Part shown: in pieces, positions 50,001 to 59,800 of the stretch
Layout: each line of letters starts with the position of its first letter
Numbering within the stretch: the stretch's first letter is position 1
NCBI GenBank assembly: GCA_958496175.1
Contig: OY292276.1
Location: 24,570,001-24,634,000 of the forward strand
DNA from: Sisyra terminalis
Lineage: Eukaryota; Arthropoda; Insecta; Neuroptera; Sisyridae
DNA length: 64,000 bases
Reading direction: 5' to 3'
Translations under genes and position numbers: made by a program
Notes under the pieces: generated by a model
What the model was told of the DNA's origin: nothing
Databases searched by the model: none
What the model saw: the letters and a program-made list of their open reading frames with translations, nothing else

Positions 50001-50860
50001 AGTTCTCGAATTTTTTGATGAACAGCAATTGATTTACTTCGAATTAAATCAATGGCTCTTGCTTGTAGTTCCGTTTTTCTTCCTGATCTATTCCGGCCAG
50101 CAAATCCTAGTAACGTTTGCAGCTCCGATACTCTAAAGTTCATTACCATTCCCTAAAAGAAAAAAAAACGAAATTTAATAACTTCAAATCTAGAGTAATA
50201 CAATATAAATATTAATAAGAAGAAAAAACGGTTTTTCGAAATAGTATTACAAGTAATGCATAGGTTATGATGAGTACCACCAGTGGGGACTCCTCTGTCG
50301 CCCTCAGTTACATTTGATAGTATTTTGAACTTGAACGAATACACTAAAGTGTTACCGGTTTGGTGTTAGAAAAAATAAGAACATCAAGCACTTAATGTAC
50401 AATAGGAAAGAAAAGGCTTTTAATAAATAAATATTTCTTAAAACAGGACACTTACCATACATGTTGGGGATTCGCAGTTCACAATGGTTCAAATACCACT
50501 GTTTTTTCATGTTTATTAAACAACAACCGAGTGGTTAAATAATAATTTGTATAATTGTATTTATTAATGCTTCAATTTAAAATTGCATTACTTAAAAAAA
50601 GTTTTCTTTTTAATGAAAATAATTAAAAAACGAATCAACTAATTCCTCGGTAGGACTGTCGAGTTGATAGTCTGCGAGCTACTACAACTATTAAACGCAG
50701 CCATTGGTTCGAGGTTAGGAAAAATATTTGAACGAAATCGTTAAAAACAATTCCAATTTTTCAGAAATGAATTAAAAGTGATTTTAAAGTCATTTGCATA
50801 TAGTTTCAGTTACAGTAATAGAATTGAAGTACATACCTTTAAATCTTCCGCATCACTCAT
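37893..50860 (-). CDS. Su(var)2-10: PIAS-family SUMO E3 ligase
   Basis: A SUMO E3 ligase that couples SUMO-E2 to nuclear substrates and acts on chromatin, transcription factors and STAT signalling (family knowledge). The nine constitutive exons on the minus strand are 50860-50837, 50152-49986, 46012-45869, 43276-43093, 43037-42654, 42593-42353, 42264-42030, 41969-41812 and 41755-41504. They are followed by one of two last exons, 38516-38431 (624 aa) or 38020-37893 (638 aa); both keep frame. Domains in order: SAP (about 9-50, [20 protein letters not shown]); a Gln/Asn-rich linker; PINIT region (about 180-330, [20 protein letters not shown]); SP-RING (about 395-455, with [26 protein letters not shown] as Zn ligands); and SUMO-interacting motifs VEILSDE (about 505) and [13 protein letters not shown] (about 565). 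Basic NLS-like stretches follow. The start MSDAEDLK followed by GMVMNF matches the family N-terminus. Confidence 0.96.
38431..38516 (-). other. Su(var)2-10: PIAS alternative last exon A
   Basis: The acceptor TTGTTTCCAG|A at 38516 is in the correct phase with the donor of exon 41755-41504. It adds 28 residues, an acidic [12 protein letters not shown] part then the basic [14 protein letters not shown], and ends in TAA at 38433-38431. An AATAAA on the minus strand at 38315-38310, about 115 nt after the stop, supports it as a true 3' end. Confidence 0.8.
41756..43092 (-). other. PIAS short introns of the PINIT/SP-RING block
   Basis: Introns between 43092 and 41756 are short (56 to 88 nt), while those upstream (43277-45868, 46013-49985, 50153-50836) are longer and full of transposable elements. 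Domain-encoding exons are therefore clustered at 41.5-43.3 kb. Confidence 0.85.
43440..44800. repeat. Dispersed GAGAGA/ATATAGAACTTC repeat units
   Basis: Units of the type GAAGAGAGA..TTATATAGAACTT occur at about 43455, 44160 and 44250 on the plus strand. Inverse copies lie near 44655-44790 (AAGTTCTATATAAGTTTCTC). Two copies of TAGACTCC(A/G)CCTC(A/G)ATA lie at about 44540 and 44700. All are inside PIAS intron 3. Confidence 0.6.
43780..43933. mobile_element. Small MITE with 9-bp TSD (Mutator-like?)
   Basis: The inverted ends are CAAGGTTTATAAAATACACA (left) and the inverse of TGTGTAATTTACAAACCTTG (right). They are flanked by the 9-bp direct repeat ATCAGAATG at 43771-43779 and 43934-43942. Nine-base duplications are typical of Mutator-like elements (Merlin gives 8-9). 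The element is 154 bp, has a TGACGTCA-like core and no ORF. It is inserted in PIAS intron 3 (43277-45868). Confidence 0.8.
45199..45606. mobile_element. Harbinger-like MITE, TSD TAA
   Basis: The terminal inverted repeats of about 29 bp are near-perfect: GGCTGGTTCTACAATTAGTC, then GCTTGTCG at 45199, and the inverse of CGACAAGCGACTAATTGTAG, then AACCAGCC ending at 45606. They are flanked by TAA at 45196-45198 and 45607-45609. A 3-bp TWA duplication is typical of PIF/Harbinger (Tourist-like). The inner part has extra inverted blocks (TGTCGTTGACG, TCGTGAGTCG). The element is 408 bp with no transposase and appears young. It lies in PIAS intron 3. Confidence 0.9.
47162..47335 (+). repeat. tRNA-derived SINE, strongly decayed
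   Basis: GCGTAGTCAAGGTAACCACC head and GAAGCCGAATCTTG in place of box B, then 'TTACGGATTTTTATCATTCA' and 'AAAGTGACGATTGTTAATAA'. Recognisable only by order and spacing of motifs. Confidence 0.65.
47395..47935. mobile_element. Foldback-type element with inverted 'TTGCCCACA' arms
   Basis: The left arm (47395-47520) has TTGCCCACACGAAAGTTGCC, then ATAGAAAATTCCTCACACTG, then GATATATCCTCACC. The right arm (47810-47930) is its inverse, with AAAAGTTGC, CATAGAAAATTCCTTACACA and GATATATCTTCACATAGAAA. The arms are about 115-120 bp. The loop contains half a copy of the TGGCAACG MITE (about 47585-47690). Confidence 0.75.
47585..47690. mobile_element. TGGCAACG-family MITE, half copy 3
   Basis: AACGATATTTTACGAGATTA, then AAATTGAATTACTAAAAAAT, then GTCGCCAGATATTGACGAAC and TTGAGTCC match the right half of copies at 52535 and 58605. 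The left half is missing. Confidence 0.6.
48508..48732. mobile_element. hAT MITE with CAGTGGTTCTTAACC end
   Basis: The left end is CAGTGGTTCTTAACCTTATT and the right end is AGATTAAGAATCACTA. The flanking 8-bp repeats ATCTATAG (48500-48507) and ATCTAGAG (48733-48740) agree at 7 of 8. The right subterminal GAGTTCGATTGAACCC resembles widespread animal hAT MITEs. The element is 225 bp with no ORF. A decayed relative of the left end is near 13912. Confidence 0.85.
48928..49033 (+). repeat. tRNA-derived SINE, 3' part
   Basis: ATCGAGCAAATTTTCAATAT, then TTCTCGATTTACGG, then ACTAAAAACCTTGGCAGTTA, then AAATGGCGATGAATAACATA. The tRNA-like head is missing (5' truncated). Confidence 0.8.
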
Positions 50861-51703
50861 TCTGCTGTACTACTTTCATAAATAAATCTAAATATTTATT
50901 TAGATTCACAGAGAAAAGCAACGTTTTCATTTATTAAAATTATACTGTTTTCTTAAAAAATTAAAGCACACAAACTAAAATACATTTACTTTTATAATTT
51001 CCCAAAGTTTTTTCTTTTCTTTATATACTATATTATGTTTTTACATTTTAAAGCTTGTATGAACGCATCCATCTTCAACATCGTTGCCATAAGTGTCCCA
51101 TGCACGCCATACACGGGCTGCAAACCGTGCCATAGGTGCAGAAGGTGAAGAACGAAATATAATGGATACACAAACGATAAAATAAAAACTGATGAAAGTA
51201 TTTTTTAAAATGATTAAAATCTTTGAAAAAGAATGATCAAATCAAGTCATAAAAATATTTTATTTTAATTAAATGAAACAGTAAAACATTATTATTTTGG
51301 TTATTCATTTGTTTGTAGTAAAAATCCATACTTGGCGCCAAAACATTAATACCAAGATTGTCCAAGAGGGCGCTCACGAAAAATTTAAATTTATACGTTA
51401 AAAAATCTTATATTGTTAATTACTTTAATAAAAATTAAACATCACAAAAGTTTAATATTATATATTTCATTAACCTGATTTGTATAAAACATATTTTTTT
51501 CATCTAGGACTTATGTAAACAATAGATTATCAGCTAACCGTTTCAAATAGCATACGTTTTTTTTTTATATAAAACTAAAGAAAAAAATCTAAGTTAGCCG
51601 TATAAACAAATCACATTTAATTTGGGAATAATTAAGGAATACAAAAGATAAATTTAAAAATTCGTTTTCGAATTAAAAATATAAATTACCAATACACCGT
51701 ACA
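50861..51703. promoter_or_regulatory. Divergent promoter region of PIAS and the 246-aa gene
   Basis: The two start codons face away from each other across 843 bp. Within it, 51055-51160 is clearly more GC-rich than the rest and has two overlapping short frames (minus 51133-51041, 30 codons; plus 51059-51148, 29 codons). No TATA box was chosen. Shared control of both genes is an inference from layout. Confidence 0.5.
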
Positions 51704-54700
51704 ATGTCCAACACAACAAACTCATCAATAGAATTAGTCACAAGATTTCAAGGGGGAAAGCGTTTTTCTTCTGCGTCAATCACTGACAGTGATCAAATAG
51801 AAGTGGAACCGGTGAGCCCGATTCGATTTACCACAAGAAAATCCGAGGAAAAACCACTTGCACGTCGAAAAGAGCCAAACAAAATTGACTTAAGCTATAA
51901 TGTTATCGATGGAAATATTTTCGAAGGTAATAACGTGTTTCCACAATTTAAGAGATGTACCTAATTGTTGCCGTTAAATGGGAGGATATATTGGTTAATT
52001 CAACGTTGTGATCACAATATTATATGAAAAATACAAATTGCATATATGGATTTTCATATATCGAGTGTGCAAATTTTTCCCGACTCTAGCGAATAAGTAG
52101 ATAATTTTTATGCTTGCGAAATTGATTTTCCGTAAAGAATAATATTGGCATTTTGAACAACAAAAAGAAATCTTGATAATGAAGATAAATCAAATATTTT
52201 TGATCAAAACTTAAATACAAAAAAAAATATATTACCTGGGGTAAAGTCAGTATACGCCATCTCTTACGCCTAATTACTATTTTTTTAATTTTTAATTATT
52301 ATTTACCGTCGCTTTATAACTACCAAGTTCTTTAGCAACTCAAAGATTAATAAAAATCTTTAAATAGAGAAATATCGAAAATTTGCTCGATGCAATACAC
52401 CTAATTAATTATGATTTAGATACTTACATTAATTTGTTGTTTTTGTTCAAGCTTTCATTTTCATTTATTATAGATGGTTGTTTTTAGTCTAATTGCCAGA
52501 TGGGCTGAAAACTATAAATCGCTATTGCAAATTTTGGACTAGTTCCCTTTTAGGTCGATCAATATGGCAACGTTATATTTTCTACTTAGTTTTTTATTCT
52601 ATTCGTGATCTTTTTGTTAATTCAATTCTAATATGGTATAATTTCCACTTTTGTGGCTAAATTTTCATTATGGGGCGATTTATTCGCGAACTAAATTAAA
52701 AATAAAGTAGAAAATGCATCGTTGCCAGATATTGACCGACCTAAAATGGATTTGAGCCAAATTTTGTGCGTCTTAAACCGCAAATTCTTATAAATGTTTC
52801 TTTTCCATTTTATATGATCTATATTCTTTTTCTTCTAAATCCAAACATCGATGCCGATGTATGGTGATTAAAATGACTGTCTTTCGGAGAGTTCCAGATT
52901 TCTCTGAACTTCCTGGACGGTCCTTCTCCAGCGATTTGGTTCTTCTGCTTGTCGTGCTGTGAAACTCGAATTAACGAGCTTTTTCACCACTTATGTCTAA
53001 CGAGTCGGTAATCACCTTCGTTTTCTTTTCCCTTCAGGTCGTCCCCTAGCTTTTCCATAGTCTCGTAGCCAGCGATATTCAAAAAATCTGGGGATTCGTC
53101 CATACATTAGTGAAGAGAGTCTTTGGACTCATTTATTTATTTTTTTAGCCGTCCATGGAATCCGCAACATTCTCTTCTAGGCTCACTTTTCGAAGGCATC
53201 AATCCGTCGCCGATCGATTGCACGGATAGTCCAAGTTTCCGAAGCATAGGATAAGATACGAAAAACCAGCGTATTAACTAATCCGATTTTAGTGGCTTTT
53301 ATTATGTTGTGATCCTTCCATACTTTGAACAGTTGTATCACGGTACCTAGGTATCTAAGTTTACGTAGACCTAGCAATTTCGATACGTCAACTAATTTCG
53401 TACTCTATATAGAACATATGATCTATATAGAACGACAAAAAGTCTTTTAAAACGTAAAATTATTCAATACCGGACAAAAAGTCCATTGTTCATAATCGAA
53501 TCTTCATCAATAATGGCATAATTAGATATAATGAATTATTCAGCGCTGCTTACTTGTGTATACTTTAACATTAATTTTCAGAAGCCCATAAGAGTCTCGA
53601 GAAGAAGAAGAAGTTAAAAAAGAAAAAGAAGCTCAGAGGACTAACACCGCTTGAAAGGACCATACAATCGACGCCATTCAGCATTGTGAATTACATTGAC
53701 CTATACAGTACATACATTTCTCATTCGTAGTTTAAAACTTATTATTTCACAATTATTCAATTATTAATTTAGGAAATAAGAAACCTGAAAACATAAAAGA
53801 TTCAAAAACAAAAGAGAAGAAAAAAGTAAAATATAAGAAAAAGAAAAAAAATAAACAAAATGTGCAAATGACCAATACTGACAGTTATACACCAAGCTCA
53901 TTGGAAAAGCCACAAAGCAGTGGATCGCATGCTCAAGTAAATTCATTGACAAATTTCTATAAAAAAACTTAATATACTAAGACAATTTTCTTTTAGCATC
54001 GACGGAAAGATGAACCTGAAGGAAATAATATTGTTAGGAGCATAAACATAGATTTGATGAAAAATATGGGTTCTAAAATCAAGCTTTCTCAAATTAACGG
54101 AGTGTGTATTTACTAATTCATTTTTTTTTGTTGAGATAAAGCCATTGATTTCTTCTAGTCTGAGTTTCACAATTATCACACTCGGGCTTTTTTTCACTTG
54201 TAAAGTTATAAACATCAGTAAATAACGTTTAACTTTAAAGTACTTGAAAGTTGTACGAAGGGTATGGGTAATAAGTCGATTAAGCCCAAAATCTTTATAT
54301 TGTTTCTCCCAATCATTAATAATTTCCTTTTAATTTTTATACATAGATCATTCTTTATTAACTATTTCTTCCAATTAAAAATCCCAAAACATAAAATTCG
54401 TTTGAAAACTTGGCATCATATTCACGTCCATCAAGTGGGCGCAATACTTTTGGAATTTGTAAAAATAACTTAGAAATATGTCCAAAAAAACTATGTCGCC
54501 CGTATGTTTTCCAAGATAACGCAGTTTAAAGAAAAGCTCAATTTGAAGCTTTTTCAAATATTGGGTTTTCCAAAAAAAAAAATGATAGCGACAATTTTCC
54601 TTAAGCGACGTTTTCTTGGAAAATATGCCGCTGACAAAGTGCTTTCTTTTAAATCTTAAGTCAAAATATCACACTAAATTTCGCTCCAAATTTAGCTTTT

Positions 54701-56039
54701 TCTATAAACGGCGTTTTCTTGGAAAATATAAGAGCGACAAAGTGTTTTCTTTCAAATCTTATGAGCAACGAAATCACACTAATAACTGATATCAAAATTA
54801 AAATTTTATTTTTTGGAAAATGCTCTAAACTGAGCTTTTTCTTTAAGTGGCGTTTTTTCGGAAAATATTCCCCAGACAAAGTGTTTTCTTTTAAATCTCT
54901 TGAACAATAAAATCATTAATTTACAGCCTACAATTCTTTGGAAAATCTGCGAAAATATGCGAGCGATAAAGCGTTTTCTTTCAAATCTCTCGAGCTACAA
55001 AATCACATCAAATAATGGCGTGGAAAAAAACGAAAGTTTAATACTTATAGAAAAGCTCTAAATCTCAAGTTAGGACTACATAGGGTTTTTCTGTTATTTT
55101 CTACAAATATCAAAAGAATAATACTATCTTGATGGACTTATTTTTCATTTATGGATTTAACATATTTTTTATTTAACTTACCAGTAGAAGATACCTACCT
55201 ACTTTTCTTATTTACAATATTTTGCATACGATTTAAAAAAAAGCATATATGTATATTATATAATATACTCTATATTGTTTAAGCTCTATGAAATATTTTT
55301 ATCGAACAACCCCTATATTTAAGTGATATACCATAAAAATTTTTGACTGTTGTTTTTTGACGATACTACTTGATTAAGTTAGAATACTTGGTATATGTAT
55401 TCTATTATCTTCTTTTGAGAGTTGGTAATTTTATTATAATTTAATTTAGCCTGTGGTACATTATTGTAAAAAACATATTTTATTATAGAAGTAATAACGT
55501 TTAGTTTTTCTTTTTAAAATTTTATTTAAATGATATTCTCTAGTTATTCACAATTATTGTTTGTAGTTACCTACATATTAAAAATTTATTATTTTCGTAA
55601 AATGTAGTCTATATCTTCGTTAATCATGTCCAATTAGAGCCATTTTGTTATTTGCTTCTTTCTTGAAAACCTCTTTAGTACCCCAAAGATTACTCTAATT
55701 TTTTTTTATTGAAACTAAAAATCATGCGGTACACTTTTTAATTAAATTTTGTTAATTTCATATGGAGTGACTCAGTACTAAAGCTCTATAGAACAATATA
55801 TACATACATAAATATATATTGTACTCTTACTACAAGAGATCATTACCCGCCTTTTTACCATTGTTATACTACAGTCGTTAAAGATTTTGAAATGTAAATA
55901 CTATTTTGTCTTTTAGAATAATTTAAGAGAAATAAAAGAAGAGTTAAACACAACAATTTCCGCAAGAAGAAGAAAGACTTTGCATACTGAAGAATATTCA
56001 ATATTAGGAAAAATACTGGAGTTAAAATACAATATTTAA
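51704..56039 (+). CDS. Lysine-rich protein of unknown function (246 aa)
   Basis: I do not recognise this protein. Five exons, 51704-51926, 53582-53707, 53773-53936, 53997-54101 and 55917-56039, join in frame (741 nt) with GT/AG junctions. The N-terminal 75 residues are mixed polar. Exon 2 starts an extremely basic block (KSLEKKKKLKKKKKLRGL), and exon 3 has a second one (KEKKKVKYKKKKKNKQN), giving strong nuclear or nucleolar localisation signals. The C-terminus (NNLREIKEELNTTISARRRK..ILGKILELKYNI) could form a short helix. There is no membrane segment or signal peptide. An AATAAA at 56106-56111, 67 nt after the stop, supports the 3' end. Intron 1 holds a SINE, a MITE and a LINE relic; intron 4 holds a tandem repeat. 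Exon 4 read through its donor (GGA|GTGTGT) would stop after four more codons, so intron retention would give a shorter form. Confidence 0.72.
52282..52405 (-). repeat. tRNA-derived SINE, 3' part
   Basis: On the minus strand: ATCGAGCAAATTTTCGATAT, then TTTGAGTTGCTAAAGAACTT, then GTTATAAAGCGACGGTAAAT. The tRNA-like head is absent. Confidence 0.8.
52535..52762. mobile_element. Near-palindromic MITE (TGGCAACG family), copy 4
   Basis: The left end is GGACTAGTTCCCTTTTAGGT, then CGATCAATATGGCAACG. The right end in reverse is GGCTCAAATCCATTTTAGGT, then CGGTCAATATCTGGCAACG. The arms are inverse through TTCGCGAA-like sequence to near the centre. A possible target duplication AAATTTT lies on both sides (weak because AT-rich). 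Confidence 0.82.
52850..53400 (-). pseudogene. LINE reverse-transcriptase C-terminal relic
   Basis: On the minus strand, 53377-53183 encodes LRKLRYLGTVIQLFKVWKDH, then NTLVFRILSYASETWTIRAI and DRRRIDAFEK. This is the conserved end of many non-LTR reverse transcriptases (YLG...GLVNTLVFSVLLYGCETWT...DRRRLDAFE). After frame breaks it continues with RMLRIPWTAKK near 53170-53140, then decays. Stops and frameshifts make it non-functional. Confidence 0.82.
54102..55916 (+). other. Intron 4 of the 246-aa gene
   Basis: The 1.8-kb intron carries the degenerate tandem repeat at 54475-55030. The rest is AT-rich with no recognised feature. Confidence 0.6.
54475..55030. repeat. Degenerate tandem repeat with one inverted unit
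   Basis: Four units carry GCGTTTTCTTGGAAAATAT, then GACAAAGTG, then TTTTCTTTCAAATCTT and AATCACAC. The GACAAAGTG-type core falls at about 54633, 54736, 54875 and 54965 (spacing 103, 139, 90). A further unit at about 54475-54560 is inverted. Spacing is irregular and identity moderate, so the array is old. Confidence 0.7.
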
Positions 56040-56105
56040 GAAGCATCCACATATTTGTCTTCCAAGAAGTATTTTTAAAGTTTTTTATTTATCACACATT
56101 ATTTG

Positions 56106-56111
56106 AATAAA
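56106..56111 (+). terminator. Poly(A) signal AATAAA of the 246-aa gene
   Basis: Canonical AATAAA 67 nt downstream of the TAA stop, followed by T-rich sequence. Confidence 0.65.
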
Positions 56112-56809
56112 CAAGATTGCAGTACATTTGTTTTCTTTTTTATTTTCTGAAATTGAATCTAAGCTTATTCCAAACTCTGTTAAAAAGATGCATTTAAAGG
56201 CATCTTAAATGTTCAAAAAACCCCGTTAGAACCCAATAGAAGTTGATTAAAGTTATTAAAAGCATTTAAATATAATAATGTTAGAATGCTTTTTTTTAAC
56301 AGGGTAGATTTAAAAGCTCTTATAAAAGTGATCAATTTTAGAGTTTTACAAAAGTTATATAAAAAAATGGTATACGTGTAAACTTGATTCTGGTCAGGTT
56401 GACTAGCAAATTCGTTCTTTTCAAAATTTAATTTTATAAAGTCAAATTTTAAATTTACTGTTGTTTAATGTGAACTTGATAAATTTACTGTCAATAATTC
56501 AATTGCCATAGAAATCTGTCAACCTCGCGATCGTAGATCTCACAGATCTATGGATATACCACAGATTGCCACAGATTATGGGAATATATTGCGGACGAAA
56601 TTAATTTGGGTATGTAGAATGCGTTGGTAAATTGCTTTGTAAAAATGGAAAAAAATAGACAATCAAGCTTAATTTCGAGAAAAAATTTTTTATTAACATA
56701 CGTTGGATAGAAAAATAAATTTGAAAATTTTGTCAATCAAAATTGTCCTCTGATTAAATTTAATAATTAAGGAACTTAAAACTCAAAGTAATGATTTAAT
56801 ACTGTAATT

Positions 56810-59800
56810 ATGCCTCGAAAATTTCCAAAGGATGACAATGAACAGTTGAAAAGAACGAATCCAGGTAACATTTTATTCAAAATTTTAATTTTTAATTACG
56901 TTAATTATTGTGAATCCCTTCTAAAATAGATAAACAATTGCCAGAACAGTGCAATTGTGTTTCTAAAAATAATATTAATCGATCCAAATGTCGATTGGAC
57001 GCAAATAAGAAGGGCAAGGGTAGTGATAGTAAATGGATTTCGGTAATGTCATTATACAAAGGAATTTTTGGAAAAATATATAAAACATTATTTCTCATTT
57101 GCAGGAAAATTGCATAAAACCATCCATTTATGTTTATAATATTGGTGATGCAATGGGGAGTGCCGAATCTTCAAATTTTTACTCAAAGAAACAAACCGAC
57201 CGAGGAGGTAATGCATGGAAAAATTTACCAAACGAATCAAGATCATCGAAACGTAATAAACGTTGTTTTGGAAAATCTAGCAAAAAAGAAGTAAAGATCA
57301 TTAAAAAAAAATTATATTACTTTCGTTTTTAACTTTATCAACTTTCATAGATCCTAAATAATATTGGTACATCAAATAGGTTTGATGTGTTAAATAGTCA
57401 TGAAAATGATTCATCAGCAGATATCGAAATGAAAGATTTTTTGAAGACAACAAAAAATTCTAAAAAAAACGAAATTCAATACACAGACTCTCAATCAACC
57501 TTGATAAATTCAACTTTAGAGGTAAATTAGAAAACACTGAGAAAGCTTTTTTTATTTTCATTATTTATCTTTTTAGGCAATGTTGCAGGATGATACAAAC
57601 ATTTCAAGTTCTGCTATGGAGAATACAAATTCTTCAGCCTTGTTACATTCCGACCCGAACTTAATTCAAGTACTTAACTCGAATAACTTAAATAGTAACC
57701 CAAATATAACTCAAAGCACTAACAATGTGTCGTCTCGATCCGATTCCGAAGTCAGATCTCCCAATTTTGAAACTCTAAATCGTAAAAAGAAGAAACATAA
57801 ATGGGAAATGAGAGGCAAAAACAAAATGAAGCAAAAAAGTGTCAACGAAATTTTGTCCGAAAGCAAACCAGTGAAAAAATCAATATTGTTTTAATTTCAA
57901 TTTTTATCTTAGAAAATTTTCTTAACATTTTTCAGATGAGTTGCGATAGTTGTAAGAAGAAAAGTATTTTGAAAAAAGAAATCGAGGCGTTTGAAAATAA
58001 TGACATGATTCTACCATTTGACTATAGCTCTGGAGATGACGATAAAACTAAGGCTTCCAATTCAACTGAACCATGTAAGACTATTATCGTATTTGTGACA
58101 TCAAGAAAAATCAGCTTATTATTTGAGCTTCAACAATTTTTTACCCATTTACTTTGTTGCTAAAACAAGAAAGTAATGAATTCAAGTTACTTGTTGAGGA
58201 AACTCTGTAAAAAGGCGTTACGGTGTTCAGAATAAAGTAGCACATATAGCTAGTAGCTACTATTTTTTGTAACAATAAATACATAAATTTCACAATCAAA
58301 GAAGTTAGTACTAGTAGGTCGAAAACGAATATCATATCAATAATTTGTAAAAAAATAAATAGTAGAAATATCAGCATAATCTGGTAATATTATATTATCT
58401 GGTCTATCAGCAAATCAAAAGTTGATTAGACCACATTCAAAACGGTCCATTTATTCAATCAATGGAATTGTAATTTGTGCTCTATTGCCGTTATAATATC
58501 AACATTTCTTGTGTTAAGCAAATTTTTAGATCAAATTGACCGCCCCCTAAAATTTACCGTCTAAGGCTTCACAGCTTACTGGTAAATCCGCCACTGGTTA
58601 ACATTGTATTTTCTACTTTGTTTTTAATTTTATTCGCAAATAAATCGCGTCATAATGAAAATTTAGCCACAAAAGAGAAAACTATACGACATTAGAATTG
58701 ATTTAACAAAAAAATCGCGAGCTAAATTAAAAGCAAAATACAAAATGGAACGTAGCCAAATATTGACGTCCCTTAAAGAGATATGATCCAAAACTATATT
58801 GTTTACAATAAATAAAAAGTATCATTCTGAATTAGTTTTAGTTGCATTCATAAAATTTATTCAACCAGAATTATCTTTTTTTCGTCACTTAAATGCGTTT
58901 TTTCCGTAATTATTATCTGTTCAAAACAGTGTGCAACTCAAATTGCCTAATTAATTTTGATGTTCGGCTCTACCAAAATACTTAATTTTTAATTTTGCTT
59001 CCAACCCTTTTGACAGGTAACTAGATTTTGGAAGCTAAAAACCAATAGCGTGGGTGCCGAGAGGGTCATGGCTCCGGGTAAATGCAACGGGGATGGCATA
59101 TTGGCATTGATAATTCCATAAAAGATTACGCTTTGAGAAGCACATAAAGAGTACATTTTTAAGTTATTAAATAATTTAAAAATATTTGACTTTTTGCCAA
59201 TTTTCTAGATTAGTGATGAAAATAGGGCAAATTTCCGATCGGTCCCGGACGGCAAAATCGCACGCTATGCCCTGCCAAAAACAAAAGTGACCCTTTTTTT
59301 TTTTTTTTTTGTTATTTATCGTCGATTTTTAACTAAGGTTTTTAGCGACTCTAGGTTTAATAAAAATTTATATCGGGAAATATTGAAAATTTGCTCGATA
59401 CGAGGATCGAACCCAACACCTACCAGTTTTAGAGCAGTTATTTAGGGCCTAGACTACTAGCTCACTAGTAGACTTTAATTTTTGTTACTGAACATTATCT
59501 TTTTTTTTTACTAAAGAAGGTCAAAATCTTTACTTCGGTCCCTTTATTAAATTGACGCCCAGGACGGATATATCGACAACCATATTCTAGTAACGATTCT
59601 GTTTTTGATCACAATGTTTCCAGTTTTAGTTTTAGTTTGAAAGTAGACTAAAATTCGATTTTCAATATTTTGTTTCCATTTCAATGGGGACTTTGTGTAG
59701 TTATATGTATCTATGTTTTTAGAGTTTTATTTTGTTTCATTTTTACAGGAAAAAAAATTCTGAGGTTTATCTATAATCTTAGCTATATCTCTCTTATCTA

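Larger units (their letters stand above)
51927..53581 (+). other. Intron 1 of the 246-aa gene, repeat-filled
   Basis: Contains a minus-oriented SINE 3' part, a complete TGGCAACG MITE and a LINE reverse-transcriptase relic on the minus strand. No exon is seen inside. Confidence 0.7.
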
